In this document: one piece after another, positions 44,168 to 52,592 of the stretch
How the letters are laid out: each line of letters starts with the position of its first letter
Position numbering within the stretch: the stretch's first letter is position 1
NCBI GenBank assembly: GCA_937974245.1
Contig: CALJKV010000037.1
Span: forward strand, 62,001-126,000
DNA from: an uncultured Chloroflexota bacterium
GTDB taxonomy: Bacteria; Chloroflexota; Anaerolineae; Aggregatilineales; Phototrophicaceae
Direction of reading: 5' to 3'
Length of the DNA: 64,000 nt
The notes under the pieces: generated by a model
The model's input: only the letters and a program-made list of their open reading frames with translations
Told to the model about the DNA's origin: nothing
Databases searched by the model: none
Position numbers and translations under genes: made by a program

Positions 44168-44804
44168 GGCAGGCTGCCAGAAATTCAGCACAGATCGTCA
44201 TGATTTCGCGTAGAGAATCCAGCGATTTCTCCCAGTTCCCTTCATATTCCAGCGAATGGTTCAGCCCTTCAAAGACATGCCAGCGCACTGTCGCCGACTC
44301 GCGGAAGGCCTCGACCATCTCGGCGGAATAGAGTGAATCCGCTGTGCCGATCACCGCGAGGGTGCGAATGTCCCCCAGGCCGTGCATCGCGCCGCCAATC
44401 GGGGTGAGCTGGATGAGTGAGACTCCATCGGTGGCATTCTTGCGGGCGAGTTCGGCGGCCAGCGGCGTGCCAAGGGATTTACCGGTGATACAGATATGTT
44501 CGTAGCCGCGCTCAAAGACCGGGGCAACCGCATCGGCCACATCCTGCTGTAAGTAGGTGATATTCTCCGGCACGAGGTCGGTATTGTTCACCTGAAACCC
44601 GTATTCAACACTCAGGACATCATAACCACGCTCGAATCCCATTTTTCGCAGGTAATACAGCAGTGGATGCTCGGTGGTATAACCGCGCCCCGGCAGCAGC
44701 ACCAGCAGCCGGTTCGCGCGGGGTTCGTCGTGATAAAAGAACAGATTGTGCGTTGTGACTCCAAAACCAGAATCAACAGTGATGGTCTGAACGTGCTGTG
44801 GCAT
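44160..44804 (-). CDS. Alpha/beta hydrolase
   Basis: 214 aa. LLVLLPGRGYTTEHPLL (oxyanion region), nucleophile elbow GKSLGT with the Ser, Asp in IGTADSLY, and His in GLNHSLEY complete the triad. Small cytoplasmic esterase/dienelactone-hydrolase-like enzyme; substrate unknown. Cotranscribed with the methyltransferase. Confidence 0.85.
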   Translation of the reverse strand: MPQHVQTITVDSGFGVTTHNLFFYHDEPRANRLLVLLPGRGYTTEHPLLYYLRKMGFERGYDVLSVEYGFQVNNTDLVPENITYLQQDVADAVAPVFERGYEHICITGKSLGTPLAAELARKNATDGVSLIQLTPIGGAMHGLGDIRTLAVIGTADSLYSAEMVEAFRESATVRWHVFEGLNHSLEYEGNWEKSLDSLREIMTICAEFLAACHE

Positions 44805-44857
44805 ACTGACCTTTCTTATGAATCGCTGTAGGTAGGGTAAAGGTCTTCAGCGGGACA

Positions 44858-46588
44858 TCAATCCCGCCGGACACGCGGTACGCCAGGAGGCCGCGAAGCA
44901 TCCCGGTTGGGCTGAGGGGGGCGTGGCGGCGGTTGGGCTTCCGACATCGTATCGGGTGGCGTTTCCCCCGAAATGCGTTCATGATATACCGAGAGGTAAT
45001 CGAGGATTTCCTGCTGGCGGCGCCTGGCATCTTCTTCCTGCTGGAGCTGGCGGGCGCGTTCCTGCCGTTTGACGATTTCGGCCTGCACCTGGCCGGGGCG
45101 ATACACATTGCGGAACACTTTGGATTCTTCGCTCGAACCGACCAGCTTGAGTTGAACATTGCCGATACGGAGGAGTGTTGAAAACGCGCCGCTGACATCG
45201 GACGAGATGTTATCTACCTGCGCCAGGAGGAACTGGTCGTTTACGTTCTGCAAAAACAGGGGACGCCGGTGGATGAGCGTCACCGTCCGGTCTCCCACGA
45301 TATACAGGTCGTTGCGCCAATCCCAATCGGCCATATAAAATCCGCCGATGCCCGCCGCCACAACGCCAAACCCTAACAGGTACGATAGCAGCCCCAGACC
45401 ATCCGGCAGCAACTGGTTGAACATATCAAAAATCAGGATCACCGCCCCGGCCAGTATGACCAGCAGCGGCAGCAGCACATGGCCGAACCATACGATGTAG
45501 TGTTTGCGGTAGACGGTTTCCCCTTTTTCGTTGGTGAACTTCATTTGCAGCGGAGAAATGCCACCCGATGTCCGCGCTTTTTTGCCCGCAACATCCTTCT
45601 TGTCGTTTTCACTGCGGTGCAGGACACGGTCATCCACCTGGCCGCGAATGGCGTTACGTGTTTGCGATGCCATGTTCTCTCGGAATCGTGCCTGGTTGGT
45701 AAAAATCACATTCTGGACAGTTTGAGGGGCGGGCATCAGGTCGAATTTCACATTGCCGCCCTGCCCGGACGTTTTAATCGTCACCGTGCCGTAGTTCAGC
45801 AGGCGAGAGAACGGATCGCCGGGCGGGACATCCGCTTTGATTTCCAGGATGCTGCTCAGAGGGATTTCGCTGCGTGTCGTGCGGAAGGTGAGGATGCTGC
45901 GCTCAATATGTACCACCCGCTGGTCGCTAATCACCACGCTGTCATTGTGCCATTCCAGGTAAAAGTACACCATGAGCAGCCCGCCTACGACGACGCCCAG
46001 GCCGGCAAACGCCACCGAGAGCGCCGCAGCCTGGCTGAATGCTGCCCCCAGGAACAGCAGCAGCGCAGCGGGGATGAATGCCAGCCACAACCGGCGGATA
46101 AACGCCCACTTGTGGCGGCGCAGCACGGTTACGACCTGCTCATTTTCACGCTGGCCGCCGAACTTGCGGTCGGGCATAGCCGGCAAACGGCTGCCCTGTA
46201 CGGCGAGATTCCCCTTGATTTCGGGATACTCAGCGATTAAGCGGAGCATCTTATCCCGCGCCATGAACAGCACAATGGTCGTTTCCGGGACCCGCAGCGA
46301 CAGGGTGGCGGTGGTTTCGATGAACAAAGCCGACTCGTTCAGGTATTCGTTGGCGGAAACCTGGCCGACGACCTGTTCCCGGCCATCCGGCCCAGTCTGC
46401 AAGAGGAGTCCCTGGCCGGAAATCAACAACATCATACCGGGGATGCGCTGCCCCTGGCGAAAGATGAACTCACCTTTTTCGTAGCGCAGCACGGCGAACT
46501 GCCCTACCACCTGGTCAAGCTGGTCTGGTGGCAGCTTCTGGAAGATGGGCAGCTTCTGAACGTGTGATTGGACAAAACGGTCAGCCAT
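44858..46588 (-). CDS. cNMP-binding domain fused to two membrane-linked PH-like domains
   Basis: 576 aa. Residues 1-130 are a cyclic-nucleotide-binding beta-roll (LPIFQKLPPDQLDQVVGQF...KGEFIFRQGQ) without an HTH. Then two units, each a pair of membrane helices (about 170-215 and 370-420) followed by a bacterial PH (bPH2/YdbT-like) domain (VVISDQRVVHIERSILTFRTTRSEIPLSSI; LYIVGDRTVTLIHRRPLFLQNVNDQF). The C terminus is a coiled coil and a Pro/Arg-rich tail. It looks like a membrane protein gated or localised by a nucleotide or lipid signal. The combination appears typical of Chloroflexota, from memory. Confidence 0.78.
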   Translation of the reverse strand: MADRFVQSHVQKLPIFQKLPPDQLDQVVGQFAVLRYEKGEFIFRQGQRIPGMMLLISGQGLLLQTGPDGREQVVGQVSANEYLNESALFIETTATLSLRVPETTIVLFMARDKMLRLIAEYPEIKGNLAVQGSRLPAMPDRKFGGQRENEQVVTVLRRHKWAFIRRLWLAFIPAALLLFLGAAFSQAAALSVAFAGLGVVVGGLLMVYFYLEWHNDSVVISDQRVVHIERSILTFRTTRSEIPLSSILEIKADVPPGDPFSRLLNYGTVTIKTSGQGGNVKFDLMPAPQTVQNVIFTNQARFRENMASQTRNAIRGQVDDRVLHRSENDKKDVAGKKARTSGGISPLQMKFTNEKGETVYRKHYIVWFGHVLLPLLVILAGAVILIFDMFNQLLPDGLGLLSYLLGFGVVAAGIGGFYMADWDWRNDLYIVGDRTVTLIHRRPLFLQNVNDQFLLAQVDNISSDVSGAFSTLLRIGNVQLKLVGSSEESKVFRNVYRPGQVQAEIVKRQERARQLQQEEDARRRQQEILDYLSVYHERISGETPPDTMSEAQPPPRPPQPNRDASRPPGVPRVRRD

Positions 46589-46643
46589 AGGATAATCGTT
46601 TCAACTCAATAATCTCTACCATTATACCCCACCGTGTCACACC

Positions 46644-47189
46644 TTAATCGCTATTCGCCGGGGTGATCGCGAACTGTTCGCTAATCATTACCGCGTAACG
46701 CGCCAGGTAGTGAATCAAATCCTGCCGCTCGCTGGATGTCAGAAGCTGCAAAACCTGACGAAGCTGCGACATCAGATCCATCTGCACGGCCAGAAAACGT
46801 TCCTCCCCGGCGGGCGCCAGCACAACATTGACAGACCGGCGATCCAACTCACTCGGTTCACGGGTGACGAGCGGCGGCGTCATATTCTCCAGACGTTTTA
46901 CCAGCCCGGTCATGGTGGCGCTGGTTAAATGATGCTCATGGGCGATTTCCCCAATCGGGCAGCTTCCGCCGTGCTCGACCAGTGTCTTGAGAACATAGAA
47001 CTGCGGTGGAGTCAGGGCATAAGTCGCCAGCAAAGCCGCCATGCGCTTTTCGCCATCCAGCACAATGGTAAACAGCAGCGTCCACAGCAGGTTGACATCT
47101 TGCTCAATGTCCGATTCCACGAATTCCCTACGCCTTTCCGAAAGTCTGATTTGCAGAGAGCGGTATCTGGTTGATCTGCACTGCTGCAT
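46644..47189 (-). CDS. MarR-family transcriptional regulator
   Basis: 181 aa; the start is uncertain because the first 30 residues are not typical. Winged HTH: LTPPQFYVLKTLVEHGGSCPIGEIAHEHHLTSATMTGLVKRLE (recognition helix), wing with SELDRRSVNVVLAPAG. Lone regulator divergent from the membrane protein at 47502; the target and ligand are unknown. Confidence 0.85.
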   Translation of the reverse strand: MQQCRSTRYRSLQIRLSERRREFVESDIEQDVNLLWTLLFTIVLDGEKRMAALLATYALTPPQFYVLKTLVEHGGSCPIGEIAHEHHLTSATMTGLVKRLENMTPPLVTREPSELDRRSVNVVLAPAGEERFLAVQMDLMSQLRQVLQLLTSSERQDLIHYLARYAVMISEQFAITPANSD

Positions 47190-47501
47190 ATTCGGTGATT
47201 TTCAAAACCTTCCCTATGAGATTATCGCAATTCATGTAATAAATACAAATTTAATCGGTCACGAATTGAGACGAAACATTGATTTCGATCAGGAACAGTA
47301 GTTGATGACTGGAAATATGGCGTTGGCCGGAGTCGTATCCATGCGATGATTGCCCTGTCTGCCGAATCCATCAACGCCGGTATGCCCACCCACCGCCCCT
47401 GCCACCCGGACCAACCCCGTCCCATTCGTCGTACCCGTTCCGGCGGAATTATGCTAGACTCGGCGGCGTTCCTAACCGTATGAATCACAGGAGAAACCCG
47501 T
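47190..47501. other. Divergent intergenic region, MarR to membrane protein
   Basis: 312 bp between divergent genes; the AT-rich part near 47220-47260 probably holds the MarR promoter. I see no convincing MarR palindrome and no gene. Confidence 0.3.
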
Positions 47502-48260
47502 ATGACCGCTCATCAACCGGACGGCCAACCAGCACCTAACCCTGACCAGCCCCAGCGCCGCAACCCCCTTTTTCTTATGGTCGTGATTCTGGTGGGTGGT
47601 GTGGTGCCACTACTGGGTATCGCTTATTTTATCTTTGTGGTTTTTGGCAGCCTGGGGAATATTTCTGGTCTCAACACCGGCCACACCCTGCAGGGCCCGC
47701 TCAGCCGACCACTCTCCGGCAACCCAGGCCGCTTTGATCCGCTGTTCGCACTGCCAGAGGTCGCTGATTTCGCCGGGATCCGTGAGCCTGTCGAACTGAT
47801 CTCCTTCAGTGCCTACTATGTGCGTTCTGATGGCACGATGGACTTGAACGCACCTTACGCGCCCGCCCCGTATATCGAGTATCTTTTTTTGCATGAACTT
47901 ATCCCCGCCGCCACGCCCGGCGCGGATGAAGCCGCACCTCAATATGAACTGGTGACGGTTGAGGTCTATCACCCCGGCGAGCAACGTGAAGCAACTGAGG
48001 TCATTGATGGCGAAACCGTGACCTATACCTACGGAAATGAGGGTATGATCCGGTATACACAGCCGCCAACCGAGGCGCTGGATGTCACCGTCGCGCCGCA
48101 GCCGGCGTGTGGATTGTACCAGTTGTGGGCAGTGGCGATGACCCAGGGCGTGCCGCAGGATGGTGTCGCCGTAATTGAATACAATGCTAATGGTTACACC
48201 TTCACCTTTGGTGAAACCACCGTGCTGTCATTCGGGCTGGACTGCGCTCTGCGCGAATGA
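47502..48260 (+). CDS. Single-TM anchored extracytoplasmic protein, unknown
   Basis: 252 aa, ATG with AGGAG upstream. A Pro/Gln-rich cytoplasmic start (1-24), one membrane helix (25-48) and a soluble extracytoplasmic domain of about 200 residues with no recognised motif. It includes an acidic, Thr-rich beta region (YELVTVEVYHPGEQREATEV). Followed by the secreted esterase in the same direction, 68 nt later. Confidence 0.65.
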   Translation: MTAHQPDGQPAPNPDQPQRRNPLFLMVVILVGGVVPLLGIAYFIFVVFGSLGNISGLNTGHTLQGPLSRPLSGNPGRFDPLFALPEVADFAGIREPVELISFSAYYVRSDGTMDLNAPYAPAPYIEYLFLHELIPAATPGADEAAPQYELVTVEVYHPGEQREATEVIDGETVTYTYGNEGMIRYTQPPTEALDVTVAPQPACGLYQLWAVAMTQGVPQDGVAVIEYNANGYTFTFGETTVLSFGLDCALRE

Positions 48261-48328
48261 CGCGCTGAACCTCCATACTATCGCCAGGGTAATAACAGCA
48301 GAATCGGTTCATCATCAGGAATACCGCT

Positions 48329-49234
48329 ATGGACAACCCGAAATACCTGCTGACCCTGTTCGCGCTTTTGCTCATGCTGTTGGCATTTGTTCCAACGGGT
48401 GCGCAGGGACAACCTGGGACGCTCGATTACGATGGCCTGGAACGCACCTATACACTCTATCTCCCAGAGGGCGTGGATTCCGAAAGCGATCCGCTTCCGC
48501 TGGTCATTGCGCTGCATCCGGCTGGCGGCGACGCGGTCACCATGGCCTTTATCACCGGGTTGAATGTGCTGGCGCAGCAGGAACGGTTCATTGTGCTGTA
48601 TCCTAATGGGCCGGGCGGCTACTGGGATTACGGCTGGAATCTGCCGGAATGGGAAGCCGTGCCGGATGTGCGTGACGACCCCGGTTTTATCGCCGCGCTG
48701 CTGGATGACATCATCGCCACGTATCCGGTTGACGCACAGCGTATCTATGCGCTCGGTTTCTCTAACGGGGCGCGTATGATTTTCCGGCTGGCGTGCGAGA
48801 TGAACGGGAGACTGGCGGCCGCTGCTGCGGTTTCCGGCGTGCTGACCAGTGATGTCGCCGCTATCTGCCCGGAGGAACTGGCGGTTTCACTGCTGATGAT
48901 GCACGGCACTGCCGATACGGTGATCCCCTGGGAAGGTAAACCACTTTACCTGGATGGCGACCATGTGGGCGATACGCTCCCGGCGCTGGATGCATTGGAT
49001 GTTTGGGTGAGTCGCAGTGCCTGCCCGGATACGCTCGACCTGAGCCAGCTCGACATCAGCCCGCGTATCAGCATCCGCCACGCCAGCTACAGCGGGTGCG
49101 CCGGGGAAAGTGGCGTGGATTTCTATGCGGTGGTCGGCGGTGGGCATGAGTGGTTCACCTATCCGGGGTTTGTCGCCAGTGAGGTGATCTGGGCGTTTTT
49201 CGCGGCGCATCCTTTAGGGGGGACTGCGGAATAG
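48329..49234 (+). CDS. Secreted PHB-depolymerase/feruloyl-esterase family hydrolase
   Basis: 301 aa. Signal peptide 1-27. Alpha/beta hydrolase of the LpqC/Esterase_phb group: LVIALHPAGG (oxyanion), LYPNGPGGYWDYGWN, nucleophile elbow GFSNGA, MMHGTADTVIPWEG (Asp region) and GGGHEWF (His). Acts outside the cell on short polyesters or ester-linked plant or polymer substrates; no polymer-binding module is present. Confidence 0.88.
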   Translation: MDNPKYLLTLFALLLMLLAFVPTGAQGQPGTLDYDGLERTYTLYLPEGVDSESDPLPLVIALHPAGGDAVTMAFITGLNVLAQQERFIVLYPNGPGGYWDYGWNLPEWEAVPDVRDDPGFIAALLDDIIATYPVDAQRIYALGFSNGARMIFRLACEMNGRLAAAAAVSGVLTSDVAAICPEELAVSLLMMHGTADTVIPWEGKPLYLDGDHVGDTLPALDALDVWVSRSACPDTLDLSQLDISPRISIRHASYSGCAGESGVDFYAVVGGGHEWFTYPGFVASEVIWAFFAAHPLGGTAE

Positions 49235-49250
49235 AGGGGCAAATTACCTC

Positions 49251-49279
49251 TTGCCAAAGCCGTCCAGCCACGCTATAAT
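49251..49279 (+). promoter_or_regulatory. Promoter of tRNA-Gly
   Basis: TTGCCA (49251-49256), 17-bp spacer, TATAAT (49274-49279), with the tRNA starting 13 nt after the -10 box. Confidence 0.75.
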
Positions 49280-49291
49280 TTTTTGTAGAGT

Positions 49292-49364
<73 letters not shown>

Positions 49365-49368
49365 AAAC

Positions 49369-49398
49369 AGCCCTCTGGTGGATAACCGGGGGGCTTTT
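49369..49398 (+). terminator. Terminator of tRNA-Gly
   Basis: AGCCCTCTGG / CCGGGGGGCT, a 10-bp stem with two G-U pairs, then TTT. Starts 6 nt after the tRNA. Confidence 0.75.
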
Positions 49399-49488
49399 GA
49401 TTCTGCTGAAAACGGTCTGTGGATATAGATGCCAAGCGGCGGGAATTGCGCTATCATAACGGTAAACGCGAACAAAGGATTCCACACT

Positions 49489-50313
49489 ATGAAATTCGCT
49501 ACGTACCTCTACCGTAACCAGACTCAATTAGGCGAAATCGTAGACGATTCGATCTACCGCCTGGCGACGCTCGACCCAATGGATCATGTCATCCGGCGCG
49601 GCGTGACCCCTACCCGCAGCAGCCAACGCCTACCGCTGGCTGATGTGGCCCTCGTCAGGCCGCTGCATCCCGGCAAAATCATCTGTATCGGGCGCAACTA
49701 CGCCGAACATGCTGCCGAAACCGGTAGTGATGTCCCCAAAGCGCCGCTGATCTTCGCCAAGTTCCCCAGCGCAGTCATTGGCCCCGGCAAACCAATCACC
49801 TGGGACGAAGCGGTTACAACCGAAGTGGATTGGGAAGGCGAACTGGCGGTGGTCATCGGCAAACGCGCCCGCAACGTGAGCGAGGAAGATGCTTACGATT
49901 ATGTTTTTGGCTACACCATCGCTAACGATGTGAGCGCCCGCGACCTGCAGCTCCGCACCGACGGCCAGTGGACGCGCGGCAAGAGCCTGGACACATTCTG
50001 TCCGCTGGGCCCCTGGATTGTCACTCGGGATGAAGTGCCTGACCCACATAACCTGGCGATAAAAACCCTCGTCGGTGATGATGTGCGGCAGGACGGCCAC
50101 ACCAAAGACATGATCTTCAAAATCCCGACGCTGATTGCCTACTGCTCACGCATGTTCACCCTGGAGCCAGGCGACCTGATTCTGACGGGGACACCGCCGG
50201 GCGTGGGCGAGGGGCGTAAACCCAAGCTGTATCTGAAGGATGGCGATGTGGTGACGGTGAGCATCAGCGGGCTGGGCGAACTCACTAACCCGTGCCAGGT
50301 GGTCAAAGCGTAA
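49489..50313 (+). CDS. Fumarylacetoacetate hydrolase-family protein
   Basis: 274 aa from ATG 49489; a longer frame from 49429 is unsupported. FAH fold: KIICIGRNYAEHAAE, PLIFAKFPSAVIGPG, metal-binding EGELAVVIG and GYTIANDVSARDLQ, RGKSLDTFCPLGPW, and GDLILTGTPPGVGEG. Family members hydrolyse or decarboxylate 2-oxo acid derivatives (2-oxohept-3-ene-dioate, acylpyruvates or oxaloacetate). Not in a degradation cluster, so housekeeping acylpyruvase/oxaloacetate decarboxylase activity is the safest reading. Confidence 0.9.
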   Translation: MKFATYLYRNQTQLGEIVDDSIYRLATLDPMDHVIRRGVTPTRSSQRLPLADVALVRPLHPGKIICIGRNYAEHAAETGSDVPKAPLIFAKFPSAVIGPGKPITWDEAVTTEVDWEGELAVVIGKRARNVSEEDAYDYVFGYTIANDVSARDLQLRTDGQWTRGKSLDTFCPLGPWIVTRDEVPDPHNLAIKTLVGDDVRQDGHTKDMIFKIPTLIAYCSRMFTLEPGDLILTGTPPGVGEGRKPKLYLKDGDVVTVSISGLGELTNPCQVVKA

Positions 50314-50485
50314 CTGCGCCCTTGGCAGCAGAGTGTAGTATAATAAAACATTATTCAGCTTCACGGCTGTTTTCAGTAAACGAGCGTACTTCCCTGTAAG
50401 AGTGTTTTTGTGATTCACTGTTGCAGCCAGCCAATTCAGGATGCCTGATTCGGCGCTTAGTAGGCTCTCCATAGGGGATGGGATT

Positions 50486-51238
50486 ATGGCGGCCATTACA
50501 GATGTCAACCTCAAGGTCCTGGTTATGGATCCTGATTTTTACTCCCTGCATTCGGTCAACAGCTTTCTGGCCTGGGACCGGCGTACTCGGGTAACAAATC
50601 TTTCCGAAAGCCTGGAACAGATGTGGGCATACATTGACCGCACGCCGCTGGCTGAACTGCCGGATATTGTGCTGCTGGAAGCCGATCATGTGGGCGGTGT
50701 TGATGCGCTGTTTAATACGGTCACGCGCCTGAACAATGTAATCCCGCAGGTGCGCGTCCTGTGCCTGGGGCAAGACCCGCTACCTGAACTGGCGGATGCC
50801 GCCGCCAGGGCGCAGGCTTATGGCTACTTCCTCAAACACGATGTCCGGTTGCAAATTGCCTGGGCGATTGTCTACGCCCTCGAACATGATTTTGTCGTGA
50901 CTTCCGGCGTCGCCAAAGTCTGCGGCCACCTTTCTAACCGCCGTATCTTCCACGCCGTCCAGATTCCCGAACAGCGCAAATTCCCGGAACTCACACAGCG
51001 GATTCGCCAGGCGATGAAACTCTGTGTGCTGGATGGAATGCCGGCGCACCTGGCGGCTGATGAAATGGGCATCAGTCTGCACACGATTCGCGGCTATATT
51101 AAGGAAGGATACCGTATCCTTGAATCGTATGACGAAACGGACTACCCGGTAGAAATGACGCCGCAAGAGCGGGCATTCATGCGCCTGACGGCCTTCGAGA
51201 ACAACCTGCCCGACAAACACGACATGCTTGATGCGTGA
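50486..51238 (+). CDS. Pseudo-receiver/HTH response-regulator-like protein
   Basis: 250 aa from ATG 50486 (AGGGGATGGGA upstream; a longer frame starts 50441). Residues 8-135 align with a receiver domain: VLVMDPD acidic pair, then DIVLLEADHVGG where Glu65 stands at the place of the phospho-Asp, and conserved Lys117 (YFLKHD). Residues 175-225 carry an HTH (LDGMPAHLAADEMGISLHTIRGYIKEGYRIL), LuxR/sigma4-like. Replacing Asp by Glu suggests a phosphorylation-independent or constitutively active domain. It precedes the two receiver-only genes and the GAF proteins. Confidence 0.72.
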   Translation: MAAITDVNLKVLVMDPDFYSLHSVNSFLAWDRRTRVTNLSESLEQMWAYIDRTPLAELPDIVLLEADHVGGVDALFNTVTRLNNVIPQVRVLCLGQDPLPELADAAARAQAYGYFLKHDVRLQIAWAIVYALEHDFVVTSGVAKVCGHLSNRRIFHAVQIPEQRKFPELTQRIRQAMKLCVLDGMPAHLAADEMGISLHTIRGYIKEGYRILESYDETDYPVEMTPQERAFMRLTAFENNLPDKHDMLDA

Positions 51239-51594
51239 GCCACGTTCACTGGTCGTTGTATCACCCATCCTAGTACTTTGTTCCCCCTGCCTCCTCGTTG
51301 GCAAGGCTGCCATTTTTACGGTATCCTCAAGATAATTGTATATATCGGTTCTATATAGATATGCTTAGGGTCATGATTAAGATAAGGTGCTAGAGTCGGC
51401 AGCGTCAAAATAAGAATCCTCCCAATTTACGGTTAGAATTCTATTGCATTTCGGCTCTCTGGCTGGCAGGAAAGCGTCCAGTGTTTCATAATAAAGGTTG
51501 AGAAATTGTTGAGAAACAACTGTTATTCTCAATAAAAATTGCAATCTGTAAAATTAATGCTTTAAAGTGATAATTTCATGGATAATGGAGTTAT
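51239..51594. other. AT-rich intergenic region ahead of the signalling operon
   Basis: 356 bp, clearly AT-richer than the genes. A nested inverted repeat (TTGAGAA 51498-51504, GTTG 51508-51511, CAAC 51517-51520, TTCTCAA 51526-51532) lies about 65 nt upstream of the first receiver gene and could be an operator or leader structure. The operon promoter is probably nearby. No gene seen. Confidence 0.4.
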
Positions 51595-51627
51595 GTGAAA
51601 GTTGCCTGGCCGGGGGATACGACCAAC

Positions 51628-52008
51628 ATGCCGCAAGTGCTCTATATTGAAGATCATCCTGATAATCGAATGTTGGTTCGCCGGATTTTAATGGCATCAG
51701 ATTTTGATTTTGATGTCCTGGAAGCGGAAAACGCTGTCAAGGGGATTGAATTGGCACGAAGAAACCGCCCGGACGTTATCTTAATGGATATGAGTATGCC
51801 GGAGATGGACGGCTTAGAGGCCACCGCCTATATCCGTAACATTCCTGAACTCAAGGATATCTTGATTATCGCATTAACCGCCAACGCGATGGAAAAAGAT
51901 GAGAAACGGGCTCTCGAAGCCGGTTGTGATGGCTATATTCGCAAGCCCATTGACGTAGACTCACTGCCTGGCGATATTATCAGTTATATCAGGAGCCGCC
52001 AACAATGA
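51628..52008 (+). CDS. Single-domain response regulator (receiver only)
   Basis: 126 aa from ATG 51628 (GTG 51595 could add 11 residues). A complete receiver: acidic pair in YIEDHPDN, phospho-acceptor Asp54 (VILMDMSMPEMDG), Thr in ALTANAM and Lys in IRKPID. No output domain, so it works like CheY/DivK as a shuttle in a phosphorelay. Stop overlaps the next start (ATGA). Confidence 0.92.
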   Translation: MPQVLYIEDHPDNRMLVRRILMASDFDFDVLEAENAVKGIELARRNRPDVILMDMSMPEMDGLEATAYIRNIPELKDILIIALTANAMEKDEKRALEAGCDGYIRKPIDVDSLPGDIISYIRSRQQ

Positions 52009-52508
52009 CAGAGGCGCAAAATAATTCCCCCACGTCACAACCTGACACCGGCGCACCGGAGACAACTTCAACCACAACGCCGCCGACTGGTGTGGTGAAA
52101 CAGGTCGAACCAGGAGAAGCCCATGTCCTGGTTGTTGAAGATAATGTGCCGAATTTCGTGCTGATCGCCCGAATGCTGGCGTTCATGGGCGTACAGCGCT
52201 GCGAGTGGAAAACATCCGGTTGGCAGGTTGTCCAGTTTGCCGACACACTGCCCCGCGTGGATTTGATCCTGATGGACATTCGCCTACCGTATGAAGATGG
52301 CTACCAGGCGCTGCAAAAAGTGCGTGCCCACCCCCGCCTGCGCGATACGATTGTGTGTGCGGTAACGGCGGAAGCCAGCGAAGATCAGCTCCGCAAGGCC
52401 AAAAAAGCAGGTTTTAATGGCTTTTTGGGCAAACCACTGGATGCAGACCGCTTCCCCTCTCAGATTCGCCGTTTACTAGCAGGTGAAGAAGTTTGGGAGT
52501 GGAAATAA
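52005..52508 (+). CDS. Receiver-domain protein with Pro/Thr-rich N-terminal tail
   Basis: 167 aa. Residues 1-38 are a low-complexity Thr/Pro/Glu tail; 39-160 form a receiver with HVLVVEDN, phospho-acceptor Asp91 (LILMDIRLPYEDG) and Lys143 (GKPLD). All phosphotransfer residues are present. Translationally coupled to the preceding receiver and followed 84 nt later by the giant GAF gene, for which it is a likely signalling partner. Confidence 0.9.
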   Translation: MTEAQNNSPTSQPDTGAPETTSTTTPPTGVVKQVEPGEAHVLVVEDNVPNFVLIARMLAFMGVQRCEWKTSGWQVVQFADTLPRVDLILMDIRLPYEDGYQALQKVRAHPRLRDTIVCAVTAEASEDQLRKAKKAGFNGFLGKPLDADRFPSQIRRLLAGEEVWEWK

Positions 52509-52592
52509 TACTTCGCGGTGATGACAACTGCATAATATCAGCAGCCCCACTACCAGGTTTTTGGGTTTTTCGAGTGAAGGAGTTCGTCCTGG

